Shown: positions 22,815 to 33,054, numbered from the stretch's first letter. The stretch is 64,000 nt of DNA from Prostheceraeus crozeri (GCA_907163375.1 CAJQUW010016138.1:1-64000); one strand, 5' to 3'. A program made the numbers and translations. Notes: generated by a model not told the origin, from the sequence alone.

Positions 22815-23405
22815 TTTGATCCCGAGAACGCCCCAAACGGTTCTTTTAAGGGCCACACGGAGCAAGAGTGATAGCACCTCCTCGTGGTTTGCTCTGGACA
22901 GACTTCGGTCTGACCGAATCTGTCACATAATTAGAAAGACTGAGTCATGTCCTTGTATCAGAGGGGTATATAAGCCATTGCCTCTCTTTCATTTTCATTC
23001 TATGCTCCATCATGAAAACACCTAAGACGACAGTCAGCTCTCCCGACAAGCCTCGACTTAGACCGAGAAATTTATTTATTGAGTTTCTAGAGATGGAGGA
23101 GCGAGAGCGAGTCTATAACAACCTTGCTCGAATTGGCTCATCAACAACTGACGATGATGCCAATTCAACAGAGTGGGGTATATACCGCGCTCTAACAGTG
23201 AGCTTATAGTAGAGGAGGTCGATGCCGCTGACATAGAGAGATTACAAGTCTCTCTCAGCGAAATCGGCCAAACCTAAGTCTGCATTCATATCCCGAGAAC
23301 GAAACAACGGTCTTTTTAAAGACCACCATGGGGCAAAATATGATAGTGCCTCCACGTAGTTTGCCCTGGACAGACTTCGATCTGACTGAATCTATCATAC
23401 AAATA
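22815..23405 (+). repeat. Pair of ~115-bp direct repeats around a small gene
   Basis: 22818-22932 and 23289-23403 match: CCCGAGAACG, then CTTTTAAGG/AAAGACCAC, CTCC.CGT.GTTTGC, CTGGACAGACTTCG and TCTGAC.GAATCT. Each contains an AGACTTCGGTCT-like hairpin. They bracket the TATA box and small gene at 22.97-23.28 kb, so the unit may be a duplicated promoter or a tandemly copied gene cassette. Confidence 0.7.
22966..23280 (+). pseudogene. Small gene of copy 1 with TATA box, function unknown
   Basis: GGTATATAAGCC (TATA at 22966-22974) lies 38 bp before ATG at 23012. The product is short (under 100 residues), hydrophilic and without a known domain; it begins MKTPKTTVSSPDKPRLRPRN. An acidic helical end is visible near 23.21-23.28 kb. 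The gene appears broken. The same spacing of TATA box to ATG is seen at other small genes of this element. Confidence 0.45.
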
Positions 23406-23439
23406 AAAAATAAAATCACAAAGTTGTATCTGCTATCAG

Positions 23440-23850
23440 TCAACTTAAACGTTGCATGTCAAGGAGGATTTTGGTATAATTCTTCCTGTTGGTGGACGAT
23501 CTCTCTTGAGACAGCGGATGATATCGAAGTGATAAGTACGGCAAGGGAGTGTGTCATATTTTAGACCGAAACCTCTGGGGCAACTCATGTTGGGCATTTG
23601 ACACAGTTCACAACGTAGCACTTTAAACGCCAATCGGTTGAGTCTTAGCTATCTGCCACAGGTTACTTTTTAAATTCTCCATTGCATACGTTGTCTGAGA
23701 ATGAATCATGAGTTCTCTTAAGAACTGCCTCTATCATTGAGGCTAAATGATGAAATGGGACGGGACTCTGGCGTCACACGCAAACATATACATCTTCTCT
23801 CTTTACTAATGATACGATCTCTTTTGATAGAAAAGTAGACCGATAATAAA
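23440..23850 (+). repeat. Conserved noncoding module, copy 1
   Basis: Shares GGCAAGGGAGTGTGTCATAT, GACCGAAACC, AGCACTTTAAACGCCA, TATCTGCCACAGGTTA and AACTGYCTCYATCAYYGAGG with 60.6-61.3 kb (copy R) and, inverted, with 1-620 (copy L). No frame is conserved in all copies, so it is probably a cis-acting element. The minus-strand frame at 23445-23633 is a by-product. Confidence 0.75.
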
Positions 23851-23960
23851 TGTGATGATATGCACAACCATGTATACAATTAACCCATATCTAAATTCTT
23901 CCCTTTATTTCCATTTTTAGATCAATATATTGCAAAACAAAGACATGTAGTTCTTTAGAT

Positions 23961-24240
23961 TTATTTATGAAAGTTCAGTGGGATTGTTTTCAAGTCATTA
24001 TAAATATTGTAATATACCACTCGCTTTAGAGCATCCGGCACTCTTCTGAGTCGCGTCGTCTTTGGTGTGAAGTCGCCCTTACTCCATACAACTTGGGTGA
24101 TGTCACTTTTGTTTCCACTCTTCTCCTCGACATTGGCAATTTTGGGTTTATAGTCACTGCCCACATCCTCGTCCCATTCATCAACAACTTCGAAAATTCT
24201 GTATAAAATATTCAAAGCTTCAGAAGAAGTTGCCATACTA
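23961..24240 (-). CDS. Small duplicated gene, minus copy (unknown function)
   Basis: Likely starts at the ATG at 24232-24234 (MATSSEALNILYRIFEV), about 55 bp downstream of a TATATAAATC box at 24289-24295. The product is about 90 residues, acidic in the middle (VDEWDEDVGSD), then TQVVWSKGDFTPKTTRLRRV and PDALKR. The divergent neighbour at 24.40-24.56 kb shares VDEWD, SGNK, W and PKTTRxRRVxDAxKR, so the two are diverged copies head to head. I know no family; a small DNA-binding or regulatory protein of the element is possible. Confidence 0.5.
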
Positions 24241-24399
24241 GACTGTTCGATCGTATGATGTGAATGAGAAGTGCTGCAATCTTCTGATTTATATAGGATA
24301 TTCAACAATACTTTCCTCAACAGCCAATCAGAATCACTCTAATTTAGATAAAGACTGCTAAAGTCAGAAGATTGCAAGATATGTCAATCTCAGCTAAAA

Positions 24400-24561
24400 T
24401 GACAATTTTGTGATCGTCGATGAGTGGGATAAAGGCATGAGTAGTCAGGAGAGTGGTAACAAAACTGTAAGAATTATCTGGACAGACGAAGAGTGGACAC
24501 CGAAAACAACTCGTGAGAGAAGAGTGTCAGATGCTCCCAAACGATCAAGTATGCTTTGATT
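24400..24561 (+). pseudogene. Small duplicated gene, plus copy (partial)
   Basis: Open frame reading VIVDEWDKGMSSQESGNKT, then IIWTDEEWTPKTTRERRVSD and APKRSSML, ending at TGA 24559-24561. It is a diverged second copy of 23961-24240 in the opposite direction. CAGAAGATTGCA at 24365-24376 mirrors TGCAATCTTCTG at 24276-24287, so the duplication includes the promoter side. Only the second half of the protein is matched here. Confidence 0.5.
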
Positions 24562-24779
24562 TTAAATAAATCCAAAGAACCACATGTCACTACTTTTTGA
24601 TATTTATCCTCAGTGATTGAGTTAGTATTTAGGAGAAATGATAGTGTCTAGCATCAGCTGCTATGATTTATACTGAGGTGTCAAATGATTAGATTTTCAC
24701 TATGATGTTGATGACTACATTACCCAGAAATAAGTGAAAACAGACGGATATAGCAAATAAAACATTTATTGGAAAATTA

Positions 24780-25179
24780 CAAGTAGTTTAAATGTTCTTC
24801 ACTACTGATATTGTCCAACAGCGATTCACAGTTACTACAGTCACATTTCAGTTGTCGCAGTCTTTCCTCCGCTGCAGCCAGCACACCAAAGACGTAATTC
24901 TATTCCACTTCGTTTCTGGGTTGGGACGATGGGCTGTACCATCTCCGTATGTCATGGAGAAGGCTGATGTAATCCTCCTTCGACACATCCTTTTTATTTA
25001 TTATACATTAGGTATTTTCACCGCACATAGATAATCTCCAGTTCTTCTTGTTCTGTGAGAGATGGTAATTTCAACTTTGGAATGTCATCTAGATTTCTCT
25101 CCTTCTCCACCTTTACCTTTTTCGGAGCGGGAGGGCAAGTTGGTATGTTCACGGAGAGAGTTGCTGTTGGTGAATTCAT
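24780..25179 (-). pseudogene. Small unknown gene of copy 1
   Basis: ATG at 25177-25179 begins MNSPTATLSVNIPTCPPAPK and a basic, then acidic, stretch (KKVKVEKERNLDD, LTEQEELEIIY). Downstream in another frame there is ISLLHDIRRWYSPSS and a Cys-containing helical end (LKCDCSNCESLLDN). It could be spliced or broken. It stands divergently from the polymerase gene at 25.41 kb with a shared 230-bp AT-rich spacer. No family recognised. Confidence 0.4.
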
Positions 25180-25408
25180 GACTTCAAATTGTATGCCATA
25201 AACTTGATTTCTTAGTGCTTAAGTACTAGTAAGCAGCCAATCAAATGAACAGCCAATGAATGATGAGTATGAGAGTATAGAGGGGGAGGAATTCTATATT
25301 TTTTTCATTCTATATTTGAGACGTGTTGAGAATATTTGAAGTCTCTATCTTGATAAACTATACCATTTTCTGACATTGAAGTATCATGCTTAAGCTTGAT
25401 TTCGTTGA

Positions 25409-25890
25409 AATGGTAAGTTGAAGATTTCCTCACTTACCTCCCTCAAACGTTTCGCTAATAGCATCTTTCTCAATTACAGGCATCTACTTCATCACCAAAG
25501 CGCTCCCTTCTCGAGGAAACTTTAGACCTAATAAGTGAAGGTAAATTGTAACAATAAACTTTAGAGATGATAGAATGATTTCTCTTTCAGGTGATGCTAA
25601 TTCCAGCTCAAGCGGCCAGTCGCGGCAATCTAATGAGCGGTAATGTGCTGATTGTGGTCACATCTTTACGAGGAAGCGTGATCTCACCCGACACATCAGA
25701 CAACGTGTATGTCAACCCAGGCCATCAGCAATCTCCCGAGGTGAGGATGATTCTATTCCAGATGTCTCCTTTACTTGTGACTTTTGTTTCCAATCTTTTG
25801 AAACAGGTTTTGAATTATCTTTACATAGACTTCACCACACACACACAAATGATAGTTATAGCAACAGCACCTCCTCTATTCGACTAACTG
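25409..25890 (+). pseudogene. C2H2 zinc-finger region upstream of polymerase B
   Basis: An ATG followed at once by a GTAAGT donor lies at 25409-25417, and acceptor-like TTACAG and TTTCAG sites follow at about 25480 and 25590. Conceptual translation then shows two zinc-finger-like units: CADCGHIFTRKRDLTRHIR with a following Cys, and TCDFCFQSFETGFELSLHRL. Zinc fingers at the start of polymerase B are common in animal Polintons, and the same finger type recurs at 63.87-64.0 kb in copy R. Belongs to a broken gene. Confidence 0.6.
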
Positions 25891-25926
25891 AAGTATCTGA
25901 GTCCAAATGGTATTAAAAATAAAACT

Positions 25927-26907
25927 GTGGATTTTCTACTTGCACCCGAATCAGGCGAAGTGACTGAATATATGTTTTGGGGCTTTATGAAACAATTTCA
26001 TGAAGATTTAGAAGGGAGCGGACAGCCCAAGTATAAGCCTTGCCGTAAACTTTTGCTTACTCAATTTGATAAAGAAAATTATTTAGCCCACTTCTCCATC
26101 TCAAAATTTTATTTAGAAATGGGGATAATTTTAAAAGCAGTTCACCGCATTATCAAATTTAGACAGAAAGCCTTTCTTAAACCTTATATTGATAGTAACA
26201 GCCAGAAACGTGCACTAGCCCAAAATCATTTTGAAAAGGATTTCTATAAATATAAGAATAATAGTCCTTTTGGTAAAACGATGGAGGACGTTAGAAAGCG
26301 TATTAACTATAAACTTTTGAATCATAATGATAAATTTCAAAAGTTATCGACATCACCTCTCTTTATTGATAGAGATATTATAGATGATGAGTTGGTTGGT
26401 GTTAAAATGATGAAATCAGAAGTAGAGTTGTGCAAGCCGGACATTGGACAAGCTGTGTTAGATTATTCCAAGCTTGAAATGTATCAACTCTTCTATAGAA
26501 TATTAAAACCATGCCCTCTAATTAAAGACGTGCGTTTGCTGGGCGGTGATACCGACTGTTTCTTTTTAAGTATCGCTGCTCAGAAAGAGTTAAATTTCAA
26601 TGAAGTAGGAAAATCTTTAGAAAAATATTTTGATACCTCAAATTATCCTGCAGATCACCCACTATACTCTACTAAAAATAAAGCAAAATTAGGATGCTTT
26701 AAAGATGAAATGGCAGGAAAGGAAATTAAGAAAATGATTCTTCTTCGTCCTAAAATGTATTCTATGAAACCAAAAGACTCCAGTGACAGTATTAAGCGCT
26801 CAAAAGGCATATCTAAATCGATTGTTGTAAATATGAAACATAGGGTCTATAAGATGGCCTACATAAATAAGAACCTAACATTTGTCAACATGACCATCTT
26901 AAAATGA
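25927..26907 (+). pseudogene. Protein-primed DNA polymerase B, C-terminal part
   Basis: 326-residue open piece with family B polymerase features of the protein-primed (Polinton/adenovirus) branch: LEMGIILKAVHRIIKFRQKA and FLKPYIDSNSQKR, then NSPFGKTMEDVRKR (motif B region), and RLLGGDTDCFFLS, the DTD motif C. Later KAKLGCFKDEMAG and LLRPKMYSMK match the thumb side. A full Polinton polymerase exceeds 1000 residues and its exonuclease and most of its palm are not seen, so this is a partial fossil gene. By family it replicates the element DNA from a terminal protein. Confidence 0.85.
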
Positions 26908-27288
26908 AAGACACATGAAGTAAAAACTCATACATTAGGAAGCGAGCACTATCAGCGTGGGAGGATAAGAGGTGTTGGATAGGACATAACATATCTCTTC
27001 CACATGGACATCCTGACACAAACATATCACCACCCAAAAGAATTAAGCTCAGACTACCACATTCAGGAGATGTGTAAATAGATTAATTCTCAAATCAGTA
27101 TTTTGATGATGTTTTTTGTTGATATTCATTGTTGCTTTATGTATCGCTTTAGATTGCCCTTCCTTGTGAATGCCTACAGTCGGTTCATTCCCACTACATC
27201 TGTGAAAAGACTTTCCAACTTTGTCAACACTTCTTCAAAACACTTTTTCACACATATCTTTTTATTTCAATAAAGTTTTACAATGACT
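26908..27288. other. Spacer between convergent gene blocks of copy 1
   Basis: 380 bp between the plus-strand polymerase and the minus-strand virion block. AATAAA occurs at 27269-27274, usable as a poly(A) signal by the plus strand, and TTTATT nearby serves the minus strand. No gene seen. Confidence 0.4.
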
Positions 27289-28838
27289 TTACTTTGTTTT
27301 CCGAAACACTACAGTTATGAGGGATTTAGTATCTTTCACATGGATGCACTCATGTAAACCATTTGTAATTTTGAGAGAAATGGACGGGATAGTTTGTTTG
27401 ATAACAGGATGGTAGAAAATAGGTTTAAACATCTTTTCAACGATTCGATAGGAAGCGTCTTTATCATGAATGAAATTACGTAAAATGTATTCCTTTTTCT
27501 CACCAACAGAAATAGGTGAAATCAGATCACTTTGAATGTAGAGATGTTGTTCATGTTTATCAAGTGTCATTGGTATTCCTACATCAATCGTGTGTGAAGT
27601 GGCAAACTTATCTTGTAGCAATGAAAAGCCAAAGAGTTTTTCAAATTTTTACTCAATTGACATTGAATGTGATCACCCAGCTTCAGAACAGCACTTTGAT
27701 CTTTAATTGAAAACGAAATGTGATATGCCTTTGCATCATATCTACTTTTCAACACTTGCTTCAACTTATGTTGTATATATGGATTTATGACAAGAATAAA
27801 GTTTTCAACTGTATTGTACAGACGCGGCATTGTATTGATACTAACTTTAGTTTCTTGATAAGATTGGTAAATTTTCTTGATGCGATCACCATAGATGTCC
27901 ACCCACCATTCATCATTAACTGAATCAGCTTTAGTGTGATATTCATGAGAAGCATAAACCAAACTGCTTCCAATAATAGGCGATACATGTCTTACAAAAT
28001 GACGCAAGGTTGGAGAGAAATAAACTGTAAGTTTGTCATTATATTTCAGAATAACCAACTTATCCTTCCGAGCCATGACTTTCTCTCCATACTTCTGACC
28101 CACAGTCTCATTCCATCGTTTTACTAACTCAATGAGTGTCAAAGGCTTGACACCACGCTTTTTCAAAATGATGCGTTCCTCACATTCTACAACATCTTCA
28201 TCAAATATTTTAAATTTATAATGAAATTTGTTTATTCGGTTTGAATAGATTTTTGTAACATTTGCAATAGCCATTGATGTCAGATGCAGACTGTGTCCAA
28301 AACCGAGATGTGGATAGAATTCATTATCCAACCTCAGTGTAAGACCTTTAGTAAAAGAGTGAAAACGATAGAAGTGTCTCCCGTGCCATTCACAGCCAGT
28401 AAACTCATAAACTTTCTGACCCTTATTTTTCATAGTAGAAGCATTGCCACTATTGAATGCCTTAATGATTTTATCTTCATCTGATCATCCATAATAATCT
28501 GATTTTATCTGAATCCATTCATAATTCCACTTTCCATCTGATGTTAAATTGTATGGAAACTTGAATGCATTATTCATCGTTATTCCATCATGGGTGCGAG
28601 GAGTCAATACCATTTCTTCCAATTCATTCACATTCTCAATATTACTATCATAGCAAATGCTGGAAACACCTACTTCCCATTCGGCTTCTAGAAGTAATGG
28701 ACGATTTAATTCTACTCGATAGTCTGATGGTTTATTATTGGGAAATTTATTCATAGAAGCATTACTGGGTAAGTAAATTAGAAACGAATCCTTATTTTCA
28801 CTTTCCATATCATTCACATTGGAAACATATATTTCCAC
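27289..28838 (-). pseudogene. Virion-protein-like gene, paralogue B
   Basis: Starts at 28838. The N-terminus FLIYLPSNASMNKFPNN followed by LNRPLLLEAEWEVGVSSICY is a hallmark of a protein found in the capsid gene block of many animal Polinton-like elements. The body includes LTLIELVKRWNETVG and a Tyr/Phe-rich middle, and the end (PSISLKITNGLHECIHVKD) is beta-rich. It is a diverged relative of the next gene upstream (28848-30251). The role is inferred from context; a penton-like or minor capsid protein is likely but not shown. The gene is broken. Confidence 0.55.
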
Positions 28839-28847
28839 ACTTTTGCA

Positions 28848-30251
28848 TTAATTCTTCATTCGAAAATGGAGTGTGATACTTGTCACAGCATCTTTATGAA
28901 AAGGAATCAACGCACCAGCATCGTCATAAATTGCAATATCAATTTGTGGCATGTAGTTTGATTTCAAGTTTGCATAATGCACTTTCTGAAAAGTATGCTC
29001 AGATAGAGTACCATTGCTTTTTGGTTGGTAGGGTATCATTGCTAGAAGTGAAGCTTCAACATCTCCCACACGTACATCTTCACCAATATTGGAATATATC
29101 TGAAAATAGTTAATACGACGCGATAACGATATGCTCGCGCTAGCTTTTGTTACAGTAACACTTTTTAAAGTATTTTGATCAAATCCCAAAATGTCCATTA
29201 GGGTATTGTCCATAATCAGCTCAATATTTTTCCCACTTACACTAAGAGACAGAACATCTTTTTTTTCAGAAAAAGAAACATGCTGCTCATTAATCACTTC
29301 ATTCAAATAATTTATAGCTAATTTCACTGAAGTGATAATGCGAGGTGTCAACACTCTTGTTTTATGTAAGATACCACCTAAAGGATCTATACACTTTCTG
29401 TATAAAGATACGGACCATTCTGTATCATATTGATTTGAACTATTATGTCCCAGATAGCGCATATTAAATTTTCCATGAAGAGCTGCAGAACGATGTCACA
29501 AGAACTGATGAAAATCTTCTGAACAAACCAATACTAGATCATCATCATTTAGTTTATTGATTACGATATTATTAGACCCTTTGTTGTAAGTTAATGTTGC
29601 CACTTGTTCACCATCTACTCGAAAGAGATAATTAAATTTCTTCAATAATGCTTAAGGAGTCATGTTCGTCTTTCTTGCCTTAATCACAATCTTCTTCACC
29701 AACGTCTTTTCATTTTTTGGAATAAGATCCACATAATAGGCTTTCTCTTTATAAATTAAATTTTTGCAGCCTCTTGGATAGTAATTAGCTTTATAATTAT
29801 CATAGCTTGTCAAGGCGCTAGCAAAGTAACCTAAATCATTTCTTGAACTCGGACTCAAAGCAACAATCCAATCTTTATCAACTGTATGATACATAAGATC
29901 ATATTCACCATTGTGGGGATTAAACTTAACAATGTGTCTACATGCTTTATTTAGGAAATCAAATACGATTTTTTTACATGTTGAGAAATCTTTCTTCGGC
30001 CATTTCGGAATGTAAATTCGACATCCCTCTTCACACTGATAGGCATCTGTACGTCTCATATTAATAGTCATCACTTCATGATCAAAAGTATAGACATAGT
30101 TACTGTGAACAACTTGGGTGACGCCTACTTCCCACTTCCCATTCAGCTGTTGTGTATTATCAATGGGAGTAGAAAAGATAGCAGCTCGATTGCCAACAAG
30201 TCTGTTTGTTGCCACATTGCTAAGCAAAACATGATAGAATGACATTTTCAT
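28848..30251 (-). pseudogene. Virion-protein-like gene, paralogue A
   Basis: Starts at 30251 with SFYHVLLSNVATNRLVGN and LNGKWEVGVTQVVHSNYVY, the same N-terminal pattern as paralogue B. The C-terminal part has RINYFQIYSNIGEDVRVGD, then LLAMIPYQPKSNG and SITLHFRMKN; the QIYS.I.....VGD..A.LL pattern is typical of this Polinton virion protein. Paralogues A and B lie in tandem, transcribed leftward with the integrase and ATPase block. The gene is broken. Confidence 0.6.
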
Positions 30252-30287
30252 TTCGGTAATCTATACATTACCAATTTGCATAACATC

Positions 30288-30644
30288 ATGAAGACTTGGA
30301 GTTTGGACTCTCTACAATATATTAAAGTTGATCGCGATGGAAACGTTCATTTCAAGAATTCTTGTGGAAATACATCGAAAGGAATTACATTAACTTGGCG
30401 ACAATTTGTCAACCTCAATGATATCATGAGGGATTTGGAATATTTCAAAACGTTGAAATTCATCTCCTTGAGTAATCAAGTTTGGCTTCAACATCACAGA
30501 AATGAAATTCAAATCTATCATTCTAATCTCTCCATCTATTTCTCATTTCGCAAATGTAATTGGGAAAAATATAAAAGATGTGTACATCGCTCCATTATGT
30601 CATTCATTCGACGCGAGTTCATCGAATTGCTACGCAAATCTTAA
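30288..30644 (+). CDS. PC4-like ssDNA-binding protein, copy 1 of 2
   Basis: Likely start ATG at 30288 (MKTWSLDSLQYIKVDRDGNV), about 118 residues. HFKNSCGNTSKGITLTWRQF resembles the PC4/p15 fold: basic beta strands, a glycine turn, K-G-I-x-L-t, then a helix (NLNDIMRDLEYF). By family PC4 binds single-stranded or melted DNA and aids transcription. This gene and its paralogue (30666-31133) run against the virion block. The match is by pattern only; it could be another small beta-alpha protein. The frame looks whole. Confidence 0.5.
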   Translation: MKTWSLDSLQYIKVDRDGNVHFKNSCGNTSKGITLTWRQFVNLNDIMRDLEYFKTLKFISLSNQVWLQHHRNEIQIYHSNLSIYFSFRKCNWEKYKRCVHRSIMSFIRREFIELLRKS

Positions 30645-30665
30645 TCAGACACTATCTTCACCACA

Positions 30666-31133
30666 ATGTCACACTCCATCATGAAGACTTGGAAATTGGA
30701 TTTCCTACAATTTATTGAGATTGATCATGAACGAAACGTATGTTTCAAGGATTATACTGGAAATGTAAGAAGAGTATTTGCTTTATCATATCGACATTTT
30801 CAGTCTCTAAATCATATTATGAAGGACTTAAAATACTTCTATATGAAAAGACACTCACGCATAGGAAATCGCATATGGTTGCGACTCAACAAACAGCGAA
30901 TTCAAATCTATCATTCACAACTTTCTACCTACCTCATATTTCATCAAGGCAGTTGGGAAAAGTATAAAAGGAAGTTACACCTCTCTATTTACTCATTTCT
31001 TTATCATGAAACGTCATCGCTACACCATCGTGAACATTCTCTGACACATCAGACTCTACACGAAAATCGATCTCGCAACATTACATCAACAAATTCCAAA
31101 CAGATTCTGAACCTCACATCAACCATCGCATAA
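30666..31133 (+). CDS. PC4-like ssDNA-binding protein, copy 2 of 2
   Basis: Tandem paralogue of the preceding gene with a 21-bp gap: MKTWKLDFLQFIEIDHERNV aligns with MKTWSLDSLQYIKVDRDGNV, and IQIYHSQLSTYLIFHQGSWE with IQIYHSNLSIYFSFRKCNWE. About 150 residues, with a longer C-terminal tail rich in His, Ser and Thr that overlaps the capsid fragment on the other strand (31049-31133). The start may be at 30666 or at the next Met (30681). Confidence 0.5.
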   Translation: MSHSIMKTWKLDFLQFIEIDHERNVCFKDYTGNVRRVFALSYRHFQSLNHIMKDLKYFYMKRHSRIGNRIWLRLNKQRIQIYHSQLSTYLIFHQGSWEKYKRKLHLSIYSFLYHETSSLHHREHSLTHQTLHENRSRNITSTNSKQILNLTSTIA

Positions 31134-31294
31134 CTCAAATCATTGTAATCATCGTTAGCGCCAGGAATAACAAATTCAATAGGACCAGTATTCTCAGCTG
31201 TACGAGGATGATAATCTACAATACTTGAACTAAGAATATCTGTCTGTATTGCTTGTTGATCAAACAAACAAAAGCCTGAAGTTTTGAACTCCAT
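31049..31294 (-). pseudogene. Polinton capsid protein, N-terminal fragment
   Basis: Residues 1-80 only: MEFKTSGFCLFDQQAIQTDI, VDYHPRTAENTGPIEFVIPG and DDYNDLSYAMVDVRF. The YHP...GPIEF.IPG...DY.DL pattern is the conserved start of a Polinton jelly-roll capsid protein often annotated F54H12.2-like. The remaining several hundred residues are not seen. Fossil fragment. Confidence 0.75.
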
Positions 31295-31296
31295 GA

Positions 31297-31713
31297 TTAG
31301 AAGTTATGACAGCGTCGTCGTTTAGCACATGATGAAAGATTGCAGCGCCCGCGACGTTTGCGTGAATGCCTTTTCTTAGTTTTGTTTGAAGATCGCTTCT
31401 TACCACCTCCTTCCTGTTTTCTTTTTCTTCTAACATTCATTCGTTTAGGTGCTTTCTTTTGTTGAGTAGCATTGAAAGTTTGCTGTAATGTTCCTAAACC
31501 GCGTTCCTTCCCACGATTTAGTAAACTACTCTTTACATTTTTACCACTGGTAATATCATTAACAACATCACCAGCAAAGCCAACAGCATTATTGAAAACA
31601 GTTCGTTTTAAAGATCTTCCGACAGTAGATAAGAGAGGTGCTACAACAGATTTCAGCGCACCAAATATGCTACCTCCACGTTGACGGTGGGTTCCGCTGT
31701 AAATTGCACCCAC
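31297..31713 (-). CDS. Small basic virion protein with GG cleavage-like site
   Basis: 138 residues, start at 31713. RQRGGSIFGALKSVVAPLL near the N-terminus looks like an adenovirus-type protease site (GG before a hydrophobic stretch) plus an amphipathic helix, as in adenovirus pVI/pX. The C-terminal half is very basic (MNVRRKRKQEGGGKKRSSNK), suited to binding DNA in a particle. Polintons encode such a protein beside the capsid gene, as here. The frame looks whole. Confidence 0.6.
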   Translation of the reverse strand: MGAIYSGTHRQRGGSIFGALKSVVAPLLSTVGRSLKRTVFNNAVGFAGDVVNDITSGKNVKSSLLNRGKERGLGTLQQTFNATQQKKAPKRMNVRRKRKQEGGGKKRSSNKTKKRHSRKRRGRCNLSSCAKRRRCHNF

Positions 31714-31900
31714 GCCACTTAGATAGGAGGGGCGTGACTAAAACGATGCAGTCGGATTCATAACTTAGACCTTGACATTACAAGTTATATCTTTGCATAA
31801 ATCACTGACGATCGCGTAGATGAAAGATGTCGGCACGACGCATCCAAGAGTTCATACTTGAAGGATAACCGACCCATTTAACAAGACATCATTCTTCACC
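31714..31900. other. Spacer in copy 1
   Basis: About 190 bp between the basic virion protein and the integrase region; no feature recognised. Confidence 0.3.
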
Positions 31901-32835
31901 TTGTCGTTCCTTACTTCGAATGATTTTTCTCTACTAAATATGTTTCACTTTGAGTGACCAACTCAATCTCACACGAAAAAAGCTACTATCAATTTCTTCA
32001 TTATCGTAATCTTTCAACTTGCAAGTTGTTGGGGAGTCTTTTTTATTGATGCTTGAAACTGTGAAAATTTCTTCTGTCCAATTCGAGAGATAACCTTTGG
32101 CAAAACCCTCTTAACTTTTGATATGCGAACTTTATCACCAATTTTCACATCACTTTTGCATTATTACGCTTGCGTTGGAATGTTTCACGCACTCTATCTA
32201 CGTTGTCAGCATTCACATCCGCTGGTCTGAGTCCAATAGAACGATGAATAGAGTGATCGTAGGCATGTAGCGTATCTTGTAGAACCTTTGTCCAATTTTG
32301 TGTTAAGTTGGCAGTGAAATGTCGCCACAAGCGATTTTTTAATGTGCGATTAAAACGTTCAACTAGTGCAGCCTTATAAGCACTCTTTACACTAAACAGC
32401 TCAATATCGTATCTCTCAAATAATCTTCTCACATGCTGATTTTCGAACTCTTTTCCTTGATCACTCTGAATTCTCTTTGGAATACGACCCTCTCAGAAAA
32501 TCGGCTGGAATGCCTTTGCTACTCGTTTACCTTCTTTAGTTTTTAAAGGTTGAGCTGACGCATAACGCGAGAAAATATCAATTACGGTTAAGATAAAATT
32601 GTGTCCCGAGTTATGTTTTGAAATAGCAGCAACGTCACACAAATCTGCTTGCCACTGTTCATCAATGTCATGAGCAATATAATGACGGGTCTGGTACTTC
32701 TTTTTTGCTTGTTTGTGGAGTGTATATGTAGCTTGACCCTTTAACCATTGTTTAACTTGTGAGTGTGGAAGACCGCTCGCTTTTGACAATTTCTTTATAG
32801 ATGCAAATCCTGCAGGATGGTTTACATCACAATAT
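31901..32835 (-). pseudogene. Retroviral-type (Polinton) integrase, broken
   Basis: Rve-family integrase. N-terminal part: SQVKQWLKGQATYTLHKQ. Core: IDEQWQADLCDVA (first acid), ILTVIDIFSRYASAQPLK (second acid) and ALVERFNRTLKNRLWRHF with its Glu (third acid of the DDE set), then SIHRSIGLRPADVNADN. The C-terminal DNA-binding end probably lies in 31.90-32.14 kb. By family it inserts the element with a 6-bp target duplication, which agrees with ATTATT at the ends of copy 1. The gene is broken. Confidence 0.88.
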
Positions 32836-33054
32836 ATTGACTATAAAATTTCATCTGATGACGACTGACTCTTCCTCCTTCTCATGTTTTGCTTTCTTAC
32901 CTTTTTGCATTTACAGCAACCACAGGATTTATGGGATTTACGTTTACATTGCTTAGGAGTCTCATTGTGAGAGCTGGCTCAGCAAGTACAAGTTGCAGTT
33001 ACATTTACTTCCGGCGGCTCATTACATGGTAAGCAACGCATCTGCTTCATGTTA

